This document shows, piece after piece, positions 37,269 through 46,117 of a stretch of DNA of 64,000 nt. The notes beneath the pieces were generated by a model. The model made no database searches, was not told the DNA's origin, and saw only the letters and a list, made by a program, of their open reading frames with translations. This stretch comes from Vibrio gazogenes (GTDB lineage: Bacteria > Pseudomonadota > Gammaproteobacteria > Enterobacterales > Vibrionaceae). The stretch lies in assembly GCF_002196515.1 (NCBI RefSeq), contig NZ_CP018835.1:1054001-1118000 (forward strand). The letters run 5' to 3'. A program made the position numbers and the translations under genes. Every line of letters begins with the position of its first letter. Position 1 is the stretch's first letter.

Positions 37269-37829
37269 GTGGCAATTTACATCTTTGGGTATGGCAGCCT
37301 GATGAATTCATCTTCACGCCAATTGACCGGGCAGACAGGTTTAACCTGTCCGGCGGTGGTTGAAGGATTAACCCGAACTTGGGGAATGGTGGATGACAGC
37401 TATCAGGCTTCACCGCTGGTTGCCCAACTCGGTGACGGCATTGTGAATGGAGTGCTGCTCGATGTATCAACCGAAGGACTGGCTCAGTTTGACCAGCGTG
37501 AACGGGGATATCATCGTATCCAATTGGCCACAGCCAACATCGATACTGAGTTGTCACTCTGCGATGAAGATACGGTGTGGGTTTATGTCAAAAATCACCC
37601 CATGCCACCGAGCCATCAAAGCCCAATCCTACAAACGTACATCGATACGGTTGTCACTGGTTGCCTTGAGGTTTCAGAAGCCTTTGCACACCTTTTCGTT
37701 AAACATACGCATGGCTGGGAACATCCACTGGAGAATGATCGTCACGCCCCCAAGTATGTCAATTATGCAGGGATTCATCCGCAACACTGGCCTAAAATCG
37801 ACCAACTCCTCACGCAAGTCTTAGCTTGA
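37269..37829 (+). CDS. gamma-glutamylcyclotransferase-like protein
   Basis: A 186-residue protein of the gamma-glutamylcyclotransferase/AIG2 fold. The substrate-binding YIFGYGSLMN loop is at residues 4-13 and the probable catalytic Glu is in FDQRERGYHRI (about residue 79). Members cleave gamma-glutamyl peptides to 5-oxoproline or act on related amine adducts; the substrate here is unknown. The start is a GTG preceded by GGAGG five bases upstream. It lies 25 bp after the deaminase gene, probably in one transcript, and a strong terminator follows 6 bp after its stop. Confidence 0.82.
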   Translation: MAIYIFGYGSLMNSSSRQLTGQTGLTCPAVVEGLTRTWGMVDDSYQASPLVAQLGDGIVNGVLLDVSTEGLAQFDQRERGYHRIQLATANIDTELSLCDEDTVWVYVKNHPMPPSHQSPILQTYIDTVVTGCLEVSEAFAHLFVKHTHGWEHPLENDRHAPKYVNYAGIHPQHWPKIDQLLTQVLA

Positions 37830-37835
37830 TCATTG

Positions 37836-37867
37836 AAGGCCTCTTCCGTGAGGCCTTATTTCATTTT
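37836..37867 (+). terminator. intrinsic terminator after the cyclotransferase-like gene
   Basis: AAGGCCTC and GAGGCCTT form a perfect 8-bp stem with a TTCCGT loop, followed by ATTTCATTTT. It ends the deaminase/cyclotransferase transcript. Confidence 0.88.
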
Positions 37868-38060
37868 GCCCTCACGAAAACTCAGACTTTTGCGGTCGCT
37901 ACATTTTTATGCCTGTACGTTCATGATAGAATTCGCATGTTTACAGAAAATATCACCAAGATGGCATCATCCGAAGACACAATCCCATCTTCATCTCACG
38001 GGCTGTGATGTCATCGTTCGCTGCACCATATTTTATCTGAATGATGTATAGAGGAATGTA

Positions 38061-39062
38061 ATGGCAACGATAAAAGATGTTGCACGAGAAGCGGGTGTGT
38101 CCGTCGCAACTGTTTCGCGTGTCGTGAATCAGTCTCCGAAAGCCAGTCAGTCATCCATCACAGCGGTAAAAGCCGCAATGCAAAAATTAGGCTACCGTCC
38201 CAATGCCGCAGCCCGGGCTCTGGTCAGTCAAAGCACCAATATTATCGGTGTTCTGGTCAATGATGCATCTGATCCATTTTTTGGCACGTTGGTGAAAGCC
38301 GTCGATAAAGTTGCTCATGAGAATGGTAAACAGGTTTTGATCGGTCATGGTTACCATCATGCTGAACACGAACGCAAAGCAATAGAGTTGTTGATCAACA
38401 GTCGCTGTGATGCGCTGGTTATTCACGCAAAAGCACTTTCAGATGATGAGTTAATTGATTATGCCCGAGAGGTGAAGTCATTGGTGTTGATTAATCGTTA
38501 CATTCCAGAAATCGCCGAGCGCTGCATCTCTCTGGATAATTTTAAAGGGGCGTATCTGGCAACGGAATATCTGATTAAAAATGGACATAACAATATTGCT
38601 TGCATCAGTTCTTCGCACCCGATAGAAGATACCGACCAACGAATTTCCGGATACAAAGCCGCACTACATGATTATGGTATTTCACTGCCTGCCAGTTATA
38701 TTGAGCAAGCAGAACCGAATACCGAAGGGGGCGAAGTCGCCACCACAAACTTATTGCTAAAATCGCTGGATATCACAGCAATCGTTGCCTACAACGATAA
38801 TATGGCGGCGGGTGCAATTTTTGTGTTGGAAGAAAACGGCCTGACGTTACCGGATCAAGTCTCAATTGTCGGCTTTGACGATGCATTAATTTCTCGCTAT
38901 GTCAGCCCTAAATTAACCACGGTTCTCTACCCGATTCAACTGATGGGGGAGCAAGCCGCACAACTGGCACTCAATCTGGCCAAAGGCACCTCATCAGACT
39001 CACAATCGCTGCGTTTTTCCCCCACATTAGTCAGACGGGACTCGGTAAGAAAACTCAACTAA
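38061..39062 (+). CDS. galR: galactose operon repressor GalR-type (LacI family)
   Basis: A 333-residue LacI-family regulator, closely like E. coli GalR along its length. The helix-turn-helix is MATIKDVAREAGVSVATVSR, the hinge helix follows at NAAARALVSQ, and the periplasmic-binding-protein-like domain has DPFFGTLVKAVD, HGYHH and the GFDDALISRYVSPKLTTV end. ATIKDVAR and SPTLVRRDSVR are shared with GalR/GalS. It is expected to repress galactose genes until galactose binds; no gal genes are in this window, so its targets are distant. AGAGGA six bases before the ATG is a good ribosome site. Confidence 0.9.
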   Translation: MATIKDVAREAGVSVATVSRVVNQSPKASQSSITAVKAAMQKLGYRPNAAARALVSQSTNIIGVLVNDASDPFFGTLVKAVDKVAHENGKQVLIGHGYHHAEHERKAIELLINSRCDALVIHAKALSDDELIDYAREVKSLVLINRYIPEIAERCISLDNFKGAYLATEYLIKNGHNNIACISSSHPIEDTDQRISGYKAALHDYGISLPASYIEQAEPNTEGGEVATTNLLLKSLDITAIVAYNDNMAAGAIFVLEENGLTLPDQVSIVGFDDALISRYVSPKLTTVLYPIQLMGEQAAQLALNLAKGTSSDSQSLRFSPTLVRRDSVRKLN

Positions 39063-39230
39063 CGACTTGTCAAAAACCGCCACACAGAATAGCAAATGCG
39101 AGGCCGCGACAGTCGCTATTGGGTCGTGTGAAAAGAATGCATTTTTTCGACAACTGACTGCTATTTTTATGCACAATTCTTCTAAACTAACAAGAAGGCA
39201 TTGGTGAGAAATCGTAGCAAGGGTATCGAC

Positions 39231-40376
39231 ATGAGTCATCTTGATCACAATGATGTTCAACATACATCCCATCAGCGCAGTCTAAATGAACAGTTTGTTG
39301 AGATTCATGCACAAATTCGCGAGCAACTGCCTCAAATCGCCCGCATATCATTTGCCCTGTACGAACCATTTTCCGATCACTTAAAAACCTATGCTGACAG
39401 CACCCCGGACAATGAGATTTTACGCCACTACGAATATCCGCTGAGTCAACTCACCGAGCTGAAGCGCTGTGCTGTTGAACAATGTGATCGCTGTATCAAC
39501 GATCCGATTCAGTCACTGGAAGACGATACACCGCATAATCAATGGCTCAAACAACAACGTTTTGGCGCGTCGCTCGCCTCTCCAATGTATTATGAAGATG
39601 AATTTATTGGTTTCATTTTTATCAATACTGCCGAAGGACACCATTTCGACGAACAACTCAACCAACAACTCTCCACACACATCGATACAATTCGCCAGGC
39701 AATTGGCCGTGAATATGAAACCGTTCATAAGATTCTGGATATGACGAGTTTCATTCTTAAACAGAACCCGAAACATCTGGCTCAAAGCCGTGATCATCAA
39801 GAAAGAATGCATCATTTCACCAAAATCATCGCCTGGGGTGTTTCACAGCAATATCATCTGGACGATGAAAAAATCGACCATATCACGCTCTTTTCCCGGT
39901 TACATGATATCGGCAAGCTCTCGATACCACATCATTTGCTTTTAAAACCCGGAGAACTGGAGGTGACGGAAAGGCGGCAGGTTATCGGGCATATAGAAAA
40001 AGGAATTGAGATTATGGAGTCTGTCTTGTCACGAGCCAACTGTCTGCATCATGCCTGTATCCAGACACTGAAAGAAATTGTTTCTTATCACCATGAGTTA
40101 ATGGACGGTAGCGGCTATCCACACGGACTCCAAGGCGATCATATTCCGGTCTCTGCGAGAATTGTCACGGTTGCTAATATTTTTGATGCACTGACCACTC
40201 ATCGACCTTATAAACAAGCGCGCTCTGTCCCCTTTGCCCTATTAGAGCTAGAGAAAATGGTTGCCGAAGGAAAACTCGATAAACATTGTGTCAATGCGCT
40301 GAGAAACCATCAGGAATTTTTAAAAGACATTACCCGAAAATATCCAGAACCGGATCCCAGTCATTTCTCCGACTAA
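39231..40376 (+). CDS. GAF-like plus HD-GYP domain phosphodiesterase
   Basis: A 381-residue protein. An N-terminal GAF-like sensor (about residues 20-160) contains several Cys (CAVEQCDRCIN) that might bind a ligand or metal. The C-terminal HD-GYP domain has HDIGK at 225-229 and HHELMDGSGYP at 287-297, so metal-binding and GYP residues are intact. Such enzymes hydrolyse cyclic-di-GMP to GMP. There is no receiver domain, so control is probably by the GAF part. AGGG eight bases before the ATG at 39231 supports this start over a TTG at 39201. It stands alone after galR and is a likely opponent of the PilZ receptor PlzC further on. Confidence 0.9.
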   Translation: MSHLDHNDVQHTSHQRSLNEQFVEIHAQIREQLPQIARISFALYEPFSDHLKTYADSTPDNEILRHYEYPLSQLTELKRCAVEQCDRCINDPIQSLEDDTPHNQWLKQQRFGASLASPMYYEDEFIGFIFINTAEGHHFDEQLNQQLSTHIDTIRQAIGREYETVHKILDMTSFILKQNPKHLAQSRDHQERMHHFTKIIAWGVSQQYHLDDEKIDHITLFSRLHDIGKLSIPHHLLLKPGELEVTERRQVIGHIEKGIEIMESVLSRANCLHHACIQTLKEIVSYHHELMDGSGYPHGLQGDHIPVSARIVTVANIFDALTTHRPYKQARSVPFALLELEKMVAEGKLDKHCVNALRNHQEFLKDITRKYPEPDPSHFSD

Positions 40377-40682
40377 ATCACCAGTCCTTGATTCCTGTCA
40401 CGCCAATATCAAGTGGCAGAGTGAGTCACTTTCTGACGTAACTTATCTCGAAATACATCACAAAAACGAATCACACAGAGAACAAAATCAGTGAAATCAT
40501 CTTAAAGTAAAGCTAATCCAATCAAAACTTTGAAACTCAATAAAACCGTCAGTTAATGGCTCTCTATAAATATAGAGTATCAATAAAGGCCCGTGTATGA
40601 TGACGCCCTCCAAGTCATATATCGTGTATTCACTTGGACATCAACACTACCAAATAATACCGTCTGATAATGGATATACCTT
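40377..40682. other. intergenic region before the acyl-CoA ligase
   Basis: A 306-bp AT-rich gap. It holds a near-perfect palindrome CTCTATAAATATAGAG at 40562-40577 (7-bp arms), which may overlap a -10 box. An ATG at 40597 preceded by AAAGG opens a 63-codon frame that runs into the ligase gene in another frame; I do not accept it as a gene but it could act as a leader. Confidence 0.5.
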
Positions 40683-42398
40683 ATGCTCAACAAAGGACAT
40701 CAAAACCATACCAATTGCAGTACATTCAAAACACCTTACGAATGTATGTTCCACTGGGCTGAATCGCGGCCTGATGATATTTATCTGAAGCAGATTAAAC
40801 ATCGCCGCTTTGAGACCTATACATTTGCTCAAGTGGCCGACCATGCGCAAAGGTTGGTCAGTGCATTACATGATCTCAACCTTAACCCCGGAGACCGAGT
40901 CGCAATTATTTCTAAAAATTGTGCTGAATGGTTTATTTGCGATCTGGCGATGATGCTGGGCGGTTTTGTCAGCGTACCGATCTTTCCGACTGCCAAAGAA
41001 GACACCATCGATTATTGTCTCACTCATAGTGAGTGCAAAGCAGCGTTTATCGGCAAACTGGATGACATGACCGCGGTGATGGATGTTCTGAACAACCAAC
41101 CTGAGTTACTCAGTATTTCTCTTCCGTACGATAGTGCGCCACACTGCCAATATCAGTACAACCAACTGATTCACGATCATCCCCCTACAACCTACAAACC
41201 GGAACATGATGAACAGTCGCTGATGTCAATTGTATATACATCAGGCACATCCGGTACCCCCAAAGGTGCGATGTTAAGTTATGGTGGCTTCGCCTGGTCA
41301 GTCACCCAATTAAGTCAGTTTATCGGGATCAATCGTCATGATCGGCTTTTCTCATATCTGCCGCTGGCACATATCACAGAACGCGTTTATATTTTTGGCT
41401 CTTCTATCTTCTCCGGTGTACAGACTGCATTTCCCGAATCCCTCGATACGTTTATCGAAGATGTAAAAATGCATTGCCCGACGCTATTTATTTCCGTCCC
41501 TCGATTATGGACACTTTTTCAGCAACGCATTCTGGATACCCTCCCCCAAAAACGGCTTGATCTGCTCCTCAAGATCCCATTGATTCGAACCATCATCCGC
41601 AATAAGGTCGCTCATGCATTAGGCCTGAATAAAGCGAGAGTTCTTGGCTGCGGCTCGGCACCGGTCTCTCCTGAGCTGCTGCTTTGGTATGATAAACTGG
41701 GTCTGGAGATTACAGAGGCCTGGGGAATGAGTGAGTCTTTCGCCTACTCAACACTCAACTATCCTTATCAAAAATCCAAAGTCGGTACGGTCGGCCTTGC
41801 CGGTCCGGGTGTCACTCTCAAGATAGCAGAAGAAGGTGAAGTTCTGGTTCAGAGTAAAGGGTTATTTACCGGTTACTACAAAAATGAGCAGGCAACCCGA
41901 GAAGTCTTAACCGATGATGGCTGGCTGAAAACGGGTGATATTGGCAAAATTGATTCGGAAGGTTATCTGTCGCTTCAGGGGAGAAAGAACGATACTTTCA
42001 AAACAGCGAAAGGGAAATTTGTCTCCCCGGTTGCCATTGAGAAAAAACTCTATCAGGCCAGCCGTGTTGAAATGCTCTGTCTCATTGGTTTAGGTCTGCC
42101 CGGACCAATCTTGTTAGTTGTTCCGCATGATATCCCCAACTTCAATAAAACACGATATGAACGGTCAGCCAAACGTATCGTCGAAACACTCAATCAAGAA
42201 TTGCAATCCCATGAGCAAATTAGAGGGGTGTTAATGGTTAAAGAAGTCTGGAGTGTTGAGAATGGTATTCTAACGCCAACACTCAAAATCAAAAGGCACT
42301 TACTGGAACAACAATATCACCAACTGGGATTACACTGGCCAAAAGATAAACTGGTGGTATGGGAAAATGATATCTCCGAAAATCATCCATACGGCTAA
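40683..42398 (+). CDS. AMP-binding long-chain acyl-CoA synthetase family protein
   Basis: A 571-residue adenylate-forming enzyme. The P-loop-like motif YTSGTSGTPKGAMLS is at about residues 187-201, the A5 motif appears as EAWGMSES and the A7/A8 region as DGWLKTGDIGKID ... LQGRKNDTFKTAKGKFVSP. The catalytic Lys expected near the C-terminus lies in the ILTPTLKIKR segment. It most resembles bubblegum/long-chain type acyl-CoA ligases that activate fatty acids with ATP and CoA. The substrate is not evident. The ATG at 40683 has no good ribosome site; an internal ATG at 40743 is possible. It stands alone. Confidence 0.87.
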   Translation: MLNKGHQNHTNCSTFKTPYECMFHWAESRPDDIYLKQIKHRRFETYTFAQVADHAQRLVSALHDLNLNPGDRVAIISKNCAEWFICDLAMMLGGFVSVPIFPTAKEDTIDYCLTHSECKAAFIGKLDDMTAVMDVLNNQPELLSISLPYDSAPHCQYQYNQLIHDHPPTTYKPEHDEQSLMSIVYTSGTSGTPKGAMLSYGGFAWSVTQLSQFIGINRHDRLFSYLPLAHITERVYIFGSSIFSGVQTAFPESLDTFIEDVKMHCPTLFISVPRLWTLFQQRILDTLPQKRLDLLLKIPLIRTIIRNKVAHALGLNKARVLGCGSAPVSPELLLWYDKLGLEITEAWGMSESFAYSTLNYPYQKSKVGTVGLAGPGVTLKIAEEGEVLVQSKGLFTGYYKNEQATREVLTDDGWLKTGDIGKIDSEGYLSLQGRKNDTFKTAKGKFVSPVAIEKKLYQASRVEMLCLIGLGLPGPILLVVPHDIPNFNKTRYERSAKRIVETLNQELQSHEQIRGVLMVKEVWSVENGILTPTLKIKRHLLEQQYHQLGLHWPKDKLVVWENDISENHPYG

Positions 42399-42456
42399 GT
42401 TCATGAATGACTTTCGGATACTTGGTGCGAAAAACGAATGCCGGGATCACAGTTGA

Positions 42457-42663
42457 TTAATCCCAGAAAGATTTTTGACATTCTTTGTGGGCTTCTTCCC
42501 GGCTCAAACCAATATCTTCCAACAGATGTTCCGGCAATTCTGATAATTGTCGGCGTGTCTGATAATTTCGCTGCCAATGTTTTATCAAAGAGTAGATATT
42601 CTTAACCCAAAAACGATAAGTATCAATCAAAGGTGGTTGAATTTTATTGACAATAACGTTCAT
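42457..42663 (-). CDS. DUF1127 domain small protein
   Basis: A 68-residue Arg-rich small protein with the DUF1127 (YjiS-like) core QRNYQTRRQLSELPEHLLEDIGLSREEAHKE at the C-terminal half. Such proteins have been linked to phosphate/carbon metabolism and RNA regulation in alphaproteobacteria; function here is unknown. It is divergent from a LysR gene with exactly 100 bp between them, a frequent arrangement in vibrios and suggestive of control by that regulator. Confidence 0.88.
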   Translation of the reverse strand: MNVIVNKIQPPLIDTYRFWVKNIYSLIKHWQRNYQTRRQLSELPEHLLEDIGLSREEAHKECQKSFWD

Positions 42664-42763
42664 AGTTTATCCTTGATATATAGTGTTTTCGTGGTTAAAT
42701 CATTATCGAAAATAGCTCGTGGCACAAACGATAAAAACTGACACTCAATTAAGGAAAACTTAA

Positions 42764-43702
42764 GTGAAAAGTCGTCTACCTCCTTTACAATCTGTCTATT
42801 ATTTTTACATGGCAGCGCAAGCAGGCAGCTTCAAAATCGCATCTGAGCAGCTTTTTGTCAGTGCAGCTGCAATCAGCCAACAGATTCGTCAACTAGAAGA
42901 GTGGTTGAAATGTGAATTGTTCATTCGTCAGCATCGGCGTGTCCATCTGACAACCGAAGGACAGATCCTATATAAATATGCGCAAAAAGGGTTCTCTGAA
43001 CTCTATGCAGGAATACAATATTTAACGCAGGATCCGTCACCGAATCAGCTATCAATTTCGACTCATCCGGCTTTCGCCCAACACTGGCTTGTCCCCAAAC
43101 TTCAAGAATTCAGACAAAAACATCCAGATATTATACTGTTGATCGATCCGAAAGATGCATTGGTCACATTTCAGGATGAGTCCGTAGATCTCTGTATTCG
43201 TTATGGGCAAGGAAACTATGAAAACCTGACCAGTATTAAGCTGATGGATGAAGTACTCTATCCCGTTTGTCATCCGCTCTATCAAAAACAGCATCGCATC
43301 GAATCAGTGAATGATTTATATCGCGTTGATTTAATTGAAGATATGATTCCTGATATGAGCTGGGAGTTATGGTTAAACTCGATCGGTGCCCCAACCGGAC
43401 GTCCAACCCTTCAATATGAGGGATCGCTGTTTGTATTGGAAGGCGCGTTAGCCGTACAAGGTGTTGCCCTGATGAAACACACGCTGGCCCATCGCTATAT
43501 TCAGGAAGGAAAACTTATTCGCATAGGGCATCAGGCAATTCGGTCTCGTTACAGTTACTATATCTGTGCCCCAGAAAGTTACCTGCAAAGAAAAAAGGTC
43601 AAAGTCTTCATTGCCTGGATCCAAGAACAAATCGCAACGTTCACCCTTTCCGGCTTAAACGAGCTTGATATTATTGAACAGACCATTATCGAACGAACCT
43701 AA
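42764..43702 (+). CDS. LysR family regulator (GcvA-like), divergent from DUF1127 gene
   Basis: A 312-residue LysR regulator. The start is a GTG with AAGGA eight bases upstream. The N-terminal domain is RLPPLQSVYYFYMAAQAGSF ... LFVSAAAISQQIRQLEEWL, typical of the GcvA branch (LxxLxxFxxxAxxxSF). The C-terminal substrate-binding domain has LSISTHPAFAQHWLVPKLQEF and DLCIRYGQGNYENL. It probably controls the adjacent DUF1127 gene through the shared 100-bp promoter region; the effector is unknown. Confidence 0.91.
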   Translation: MKSRLPPLQSVYYFYMAAQAGSFKIASEQLFVSAAAISQQIRQLEEWLKCELFIRQHRRVHLTTEGQILYKYAQKGFSELYAGIQYLTQDPSPNQLSISTHPAFAQHWLVPKLQEFRQKHPDIILLIDPKDALVTFQDESVDLCIRYGQGNYENLTSIKLMDEVLYPVCHPLYQKQHRIESVNDLYRVDLIEDMIPDMSWELWLNSIGAPTGRPTLQYEGSLFVLEGALAVQGVALMKHTLAHRYIQEGKLIRIGHQAIRSRYSYYICAPESYLQRKKVKVFIAWIQEQIATFTLSGLNELDIIEQTIIERT

Positions 43703-43790
43703 AGCAATGTACGTAAGATGTAGATGATAAAAAGCTTCAGCGCAAATTCGCGGAGTGAAAAACATCACCATCGGTTTAGAACTGACAACA

Positions 43791-43824
43791 AAAAGCCCCG
43801 TCAGCTTTCGCTAGCGGGGCTTTG
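43791..43824 (-). terminator. intrinsic terminator of fusA
   Basis: On the minus strand AAAGCCCCG and CGGGGCTTT form a 9-bp stem enclosing an inner AGC-GAAA-GCT mini-hairpin, followed by TTGTTGTC. It lies 27 bp past the fusA stop and could also act on the LysR gene read from the other strand. Confidence 0.88.
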
Positions 43825-43850
43825 TCGTTAAAAAAGGTTAACTCAAAGAA

Positions 43851-45938
43851 TTACTTCTTCGCGTTACGTTCTTTAACTTCAGCAATCACTTTCTCAGCAA
43901 CGTTTGCTGGACATGCCGAGTATCTTTCGAACTCCATAGAGAACTGACCACGACCTGAAGTCATCGTACGCAGTGTACCGATGTAGCCGAACATTTCTGA
44001 TAGAGGAACGTCTGCTTTAATACGTACGCCAGTTGCACCAGCTTGTTGGTCTTTGATCATACCACGACGACGGTTCAGGTCACCGATGACGTCACCAACG
44101 TTATCTTCTGGTGAGAACACGTCAACTTTCATGATTGGCTCAAGAAGCTGTGCGCCTGCTTTTGGCATTGACTGACGGAATGCGCCTTTCGCTGCGATTT
44201 CAAATGCGATTGCAGATGAATCCACTGCGTGGAAGCCACCGTCAAACAGTTCAACTTCAACGTCCAGAGTCGGGAAGCCAGCCAGAACACCGTGCTGCAT
44301 CATACCTTCGAAGCCTTTCTCGATTGCAGGCCAGAATTCTTTAGGAACGTTACCACCAACAACAGTTGATTTGAAAGTAAAGCCAGAGTTTGGCTCACCT
44401 GGTTTGATACGGTAGTCGATCTTACCGAACTGACCAGAACCACCAGACTGTTTCTTATGTGTGTAGCTATCTTCGATTTCTTTGGTAATCGTTTCACGGT
44501 AAGCAACCTGAGGCGCACCAACTTCCAGCTCAACGCCGTAAGTCCGTTTCAGGATGTCTACTTTGATATCCAGGTGAAGTTCGCCCATACCTTTCAGGAT
44601 GGTTTCGCCTGAATCTTCATCAGTCTCAACTTGGAATGATGGATCTTCTGCAACCATCTTACCGATCGCGATACCCATTTTCTCAGTAGAACCTTTATCT
44701 TTCGGAGAAACCGCGATAGAGATTACTGGTTCTGGGAAGATCATTGGCTCAAGAGTACATTCGTGTTTTGGATCACACAGCGTGTGACCAGTTTGAACGT
44801 TCTTCATACCAACAACTGCGATGATATCACCAGCTTGTGCTGAAGTGATTTCAGTACGGTCATCTGCCTGCATCTCAACCATACGGCCGATACGTTCAGT
44901 TTTACCCGTTGCTGAGTTAAGAATTGTGTCGCCTTTCTTCATCACACCTGAGTAGATACGGATGAAGGTCAGAGCACCAAAGCGGTCATCCATGATTTTG
45001 AATGCCAACGCTTTCAGTGGTTCTGCTGCGTCTACTTTCGCCACTTCACCAGTTGGTTCACCAGTTTGTGGATCAGTCAGTTCTTGTGGATCAACTTCTG
45101 TTGGGTTTGGCAGATAATCAACAACTGCGTCCAGAACCAGCTGAACACCTTTGTTCTTAAATGCAGAACCACAGTAAGTTGGGAAAAATGCTAGATCACG
45201 TGTCCCTTTACGGATACAACGTTTGATGTCTTCGATAGAAGGCTCTTCGCCGTCCATATAAGCCATCATTAAGTCGTCGTCTTGCTCAACAGCAGTTTCA
45301 ATCAGGTACTCACGGTATTCGTCTACCTGATCAACCATATCTGCTGGAACATCTTTGATTTCGTAGTTTTCTGGTAGACCTGTGTCATCCCATACGTAGG
45401 CTTGACGAGACAATACGTCAACAACGCCGACGAATTCGTCTTCACGACCGATAGGTAAAGTCATTACCAATGGAGTTGCTGCCAGTACGTTCTTCACTTG
45501 TTCAACAACGTTGAAGAAGTCTGCACCCATGCGGTCCAGTTTATTTACGAAGATCAGACGAGATACTTCTGATTCGTTCGCGTAACGCCAGTTGGTCTCT
45601 GATTGTGGTTCAACACCACCAGAACCACAGAATACACCGATACCGCCATCAAGAACTTTCAGTGAACGGTATACTTCTACTGTAAAGTCAACGTGTCCAG
45701 GAGTATCGATAACGTTTAGACGGTGGTTTTTCCACTCACAAGTTACCGCAGCTGATTGGATAGTAATACCGCGCTCTGCTTCCTGCTCCATGAAGTCCGT
45801 AGTAGATTCACCATCGTGAACCTCACCAGTTCTATGGATTTTACCAGTAAGCTTAAGAATACGCTCAGTGGTAGTGGTTTTACCCGCGTCAACGTGCGCG
45901 AAAATACCAATGTTTCTGTATTTCGATAAATCTGCCAT
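43851..45938 (-). CDS. fusA: elongation factor G (second-copy type, outside the str operon)
   Basis: A 695-residue translational GTPase. The P-loop AHVDAGKTT is at residues 14-22, the switch II is DTPGHVDFT and the NKxD motif is NKLDRMGAD. All five EF-G domains are present by length, ending [29 protein letters not shown]. It catalyses translocation and, with RRF, ribosome recycling. rpsL, rpsG and tuf are absent around it, so this is not the str-operon copy. Vibrios carry such a second EF-G next to radA, and it may be specialised. Codon use is strongly biased, as for highly expressed genes. It stands alone with its own terminator. Confidence 0.95.
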   Translation of the reverse strand: MADLSKYRNIGIFAHVDAGKTTTTERILKLTGKIHRTGEVHDGESTTDFMEQEAERGITIQSAAVTCEWKNHRLNVIDTPGHVDFTVEVYRSLKVLDGGIGVFCGSGGVEPQSETNWRYANESEVSRLIFVNKLDRMGADFFNVVEQVKNVLAATPLVMTLPIGREDEFVGVVDVLSRQAYVWDDTGLPENYEIKDVPADMVDQVDEYREYLIETAVEQDDDLMMAYMDGEEPSIEDIKRCIRKGTRDLAFFPTYCGSAFKNKGVQLVLDAVVDYLPNPTEVDPQELTDPQTGEPTGEVAKVDAAEPLKALAFKIMDDRFGALTFIRIYSGVMKKGDTILNSATGKTERIGRMVEMQADDRTEITSAQAGDIIAVVGMKNVQTGHTLCDPKHECTLEPMIFPEPVISIAVSPKDKGSTEKMGIAIGKMVAEDPSFQVETDEDSGETILKGMGELHLDIKVDILKRTYGVELEVGAPQVAYRETITKEIEDSYTHKKQSGGSGQFGKIDYRIKPGEPNSGFTFKSTVVGGNVPKEFWPAIEKGFEGMMQHGVLAGFPTLDVEVELFDGGFHAVDSSAIAFEIAAKGAFRQSMPKAGAQLLEPIMKVDVFSPEDNVGDVIGDLNRRRGMIKDQQAGATGVRIKADVPLSEMFGYIGTLRTMTSGRGQFSMEFERYSACPANVAEKVIAEVKERNAKK

Positions 45939-46036
45939 TGTCTTACTCTGTTAATAAGGTATAAAGTGCGCGCAGAGTATATCATAATCCATCAAGACTG
46001 ATAGCCCCGCTCGCGGTTTGGTGAAAAATATTTTCC

Positions 46037-46057
46037 ACCGCCTTATTTCGAGGCGGT
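46037..46057 (-). terminator. hairpin after radA, probable terminator
   Basis: ACCGCCT and AGGCGGT pair perfectly over 7 bp with a 7-nt loop, 60 bp beyond the radA stop. On the minus strand GGAAAATATTTTTC follows; on the plus strand TTTTC follows directly. It separates radA from fusA. Confidence 0.65.
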
Positions 46058-46117
46058 TTTCAACATTTTCGCTGGTTATTCATTTGAGAAACAAGCTAAA
46101 TTTCTCAATCTGTGCTA

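Noticed and set aside
40597..40788. 63-codon ORF overlapping the ligase start
   Set aside because: Most of it lies inside the ligase gene in another frame and the product is not family-like. Kept only as a possible leader.
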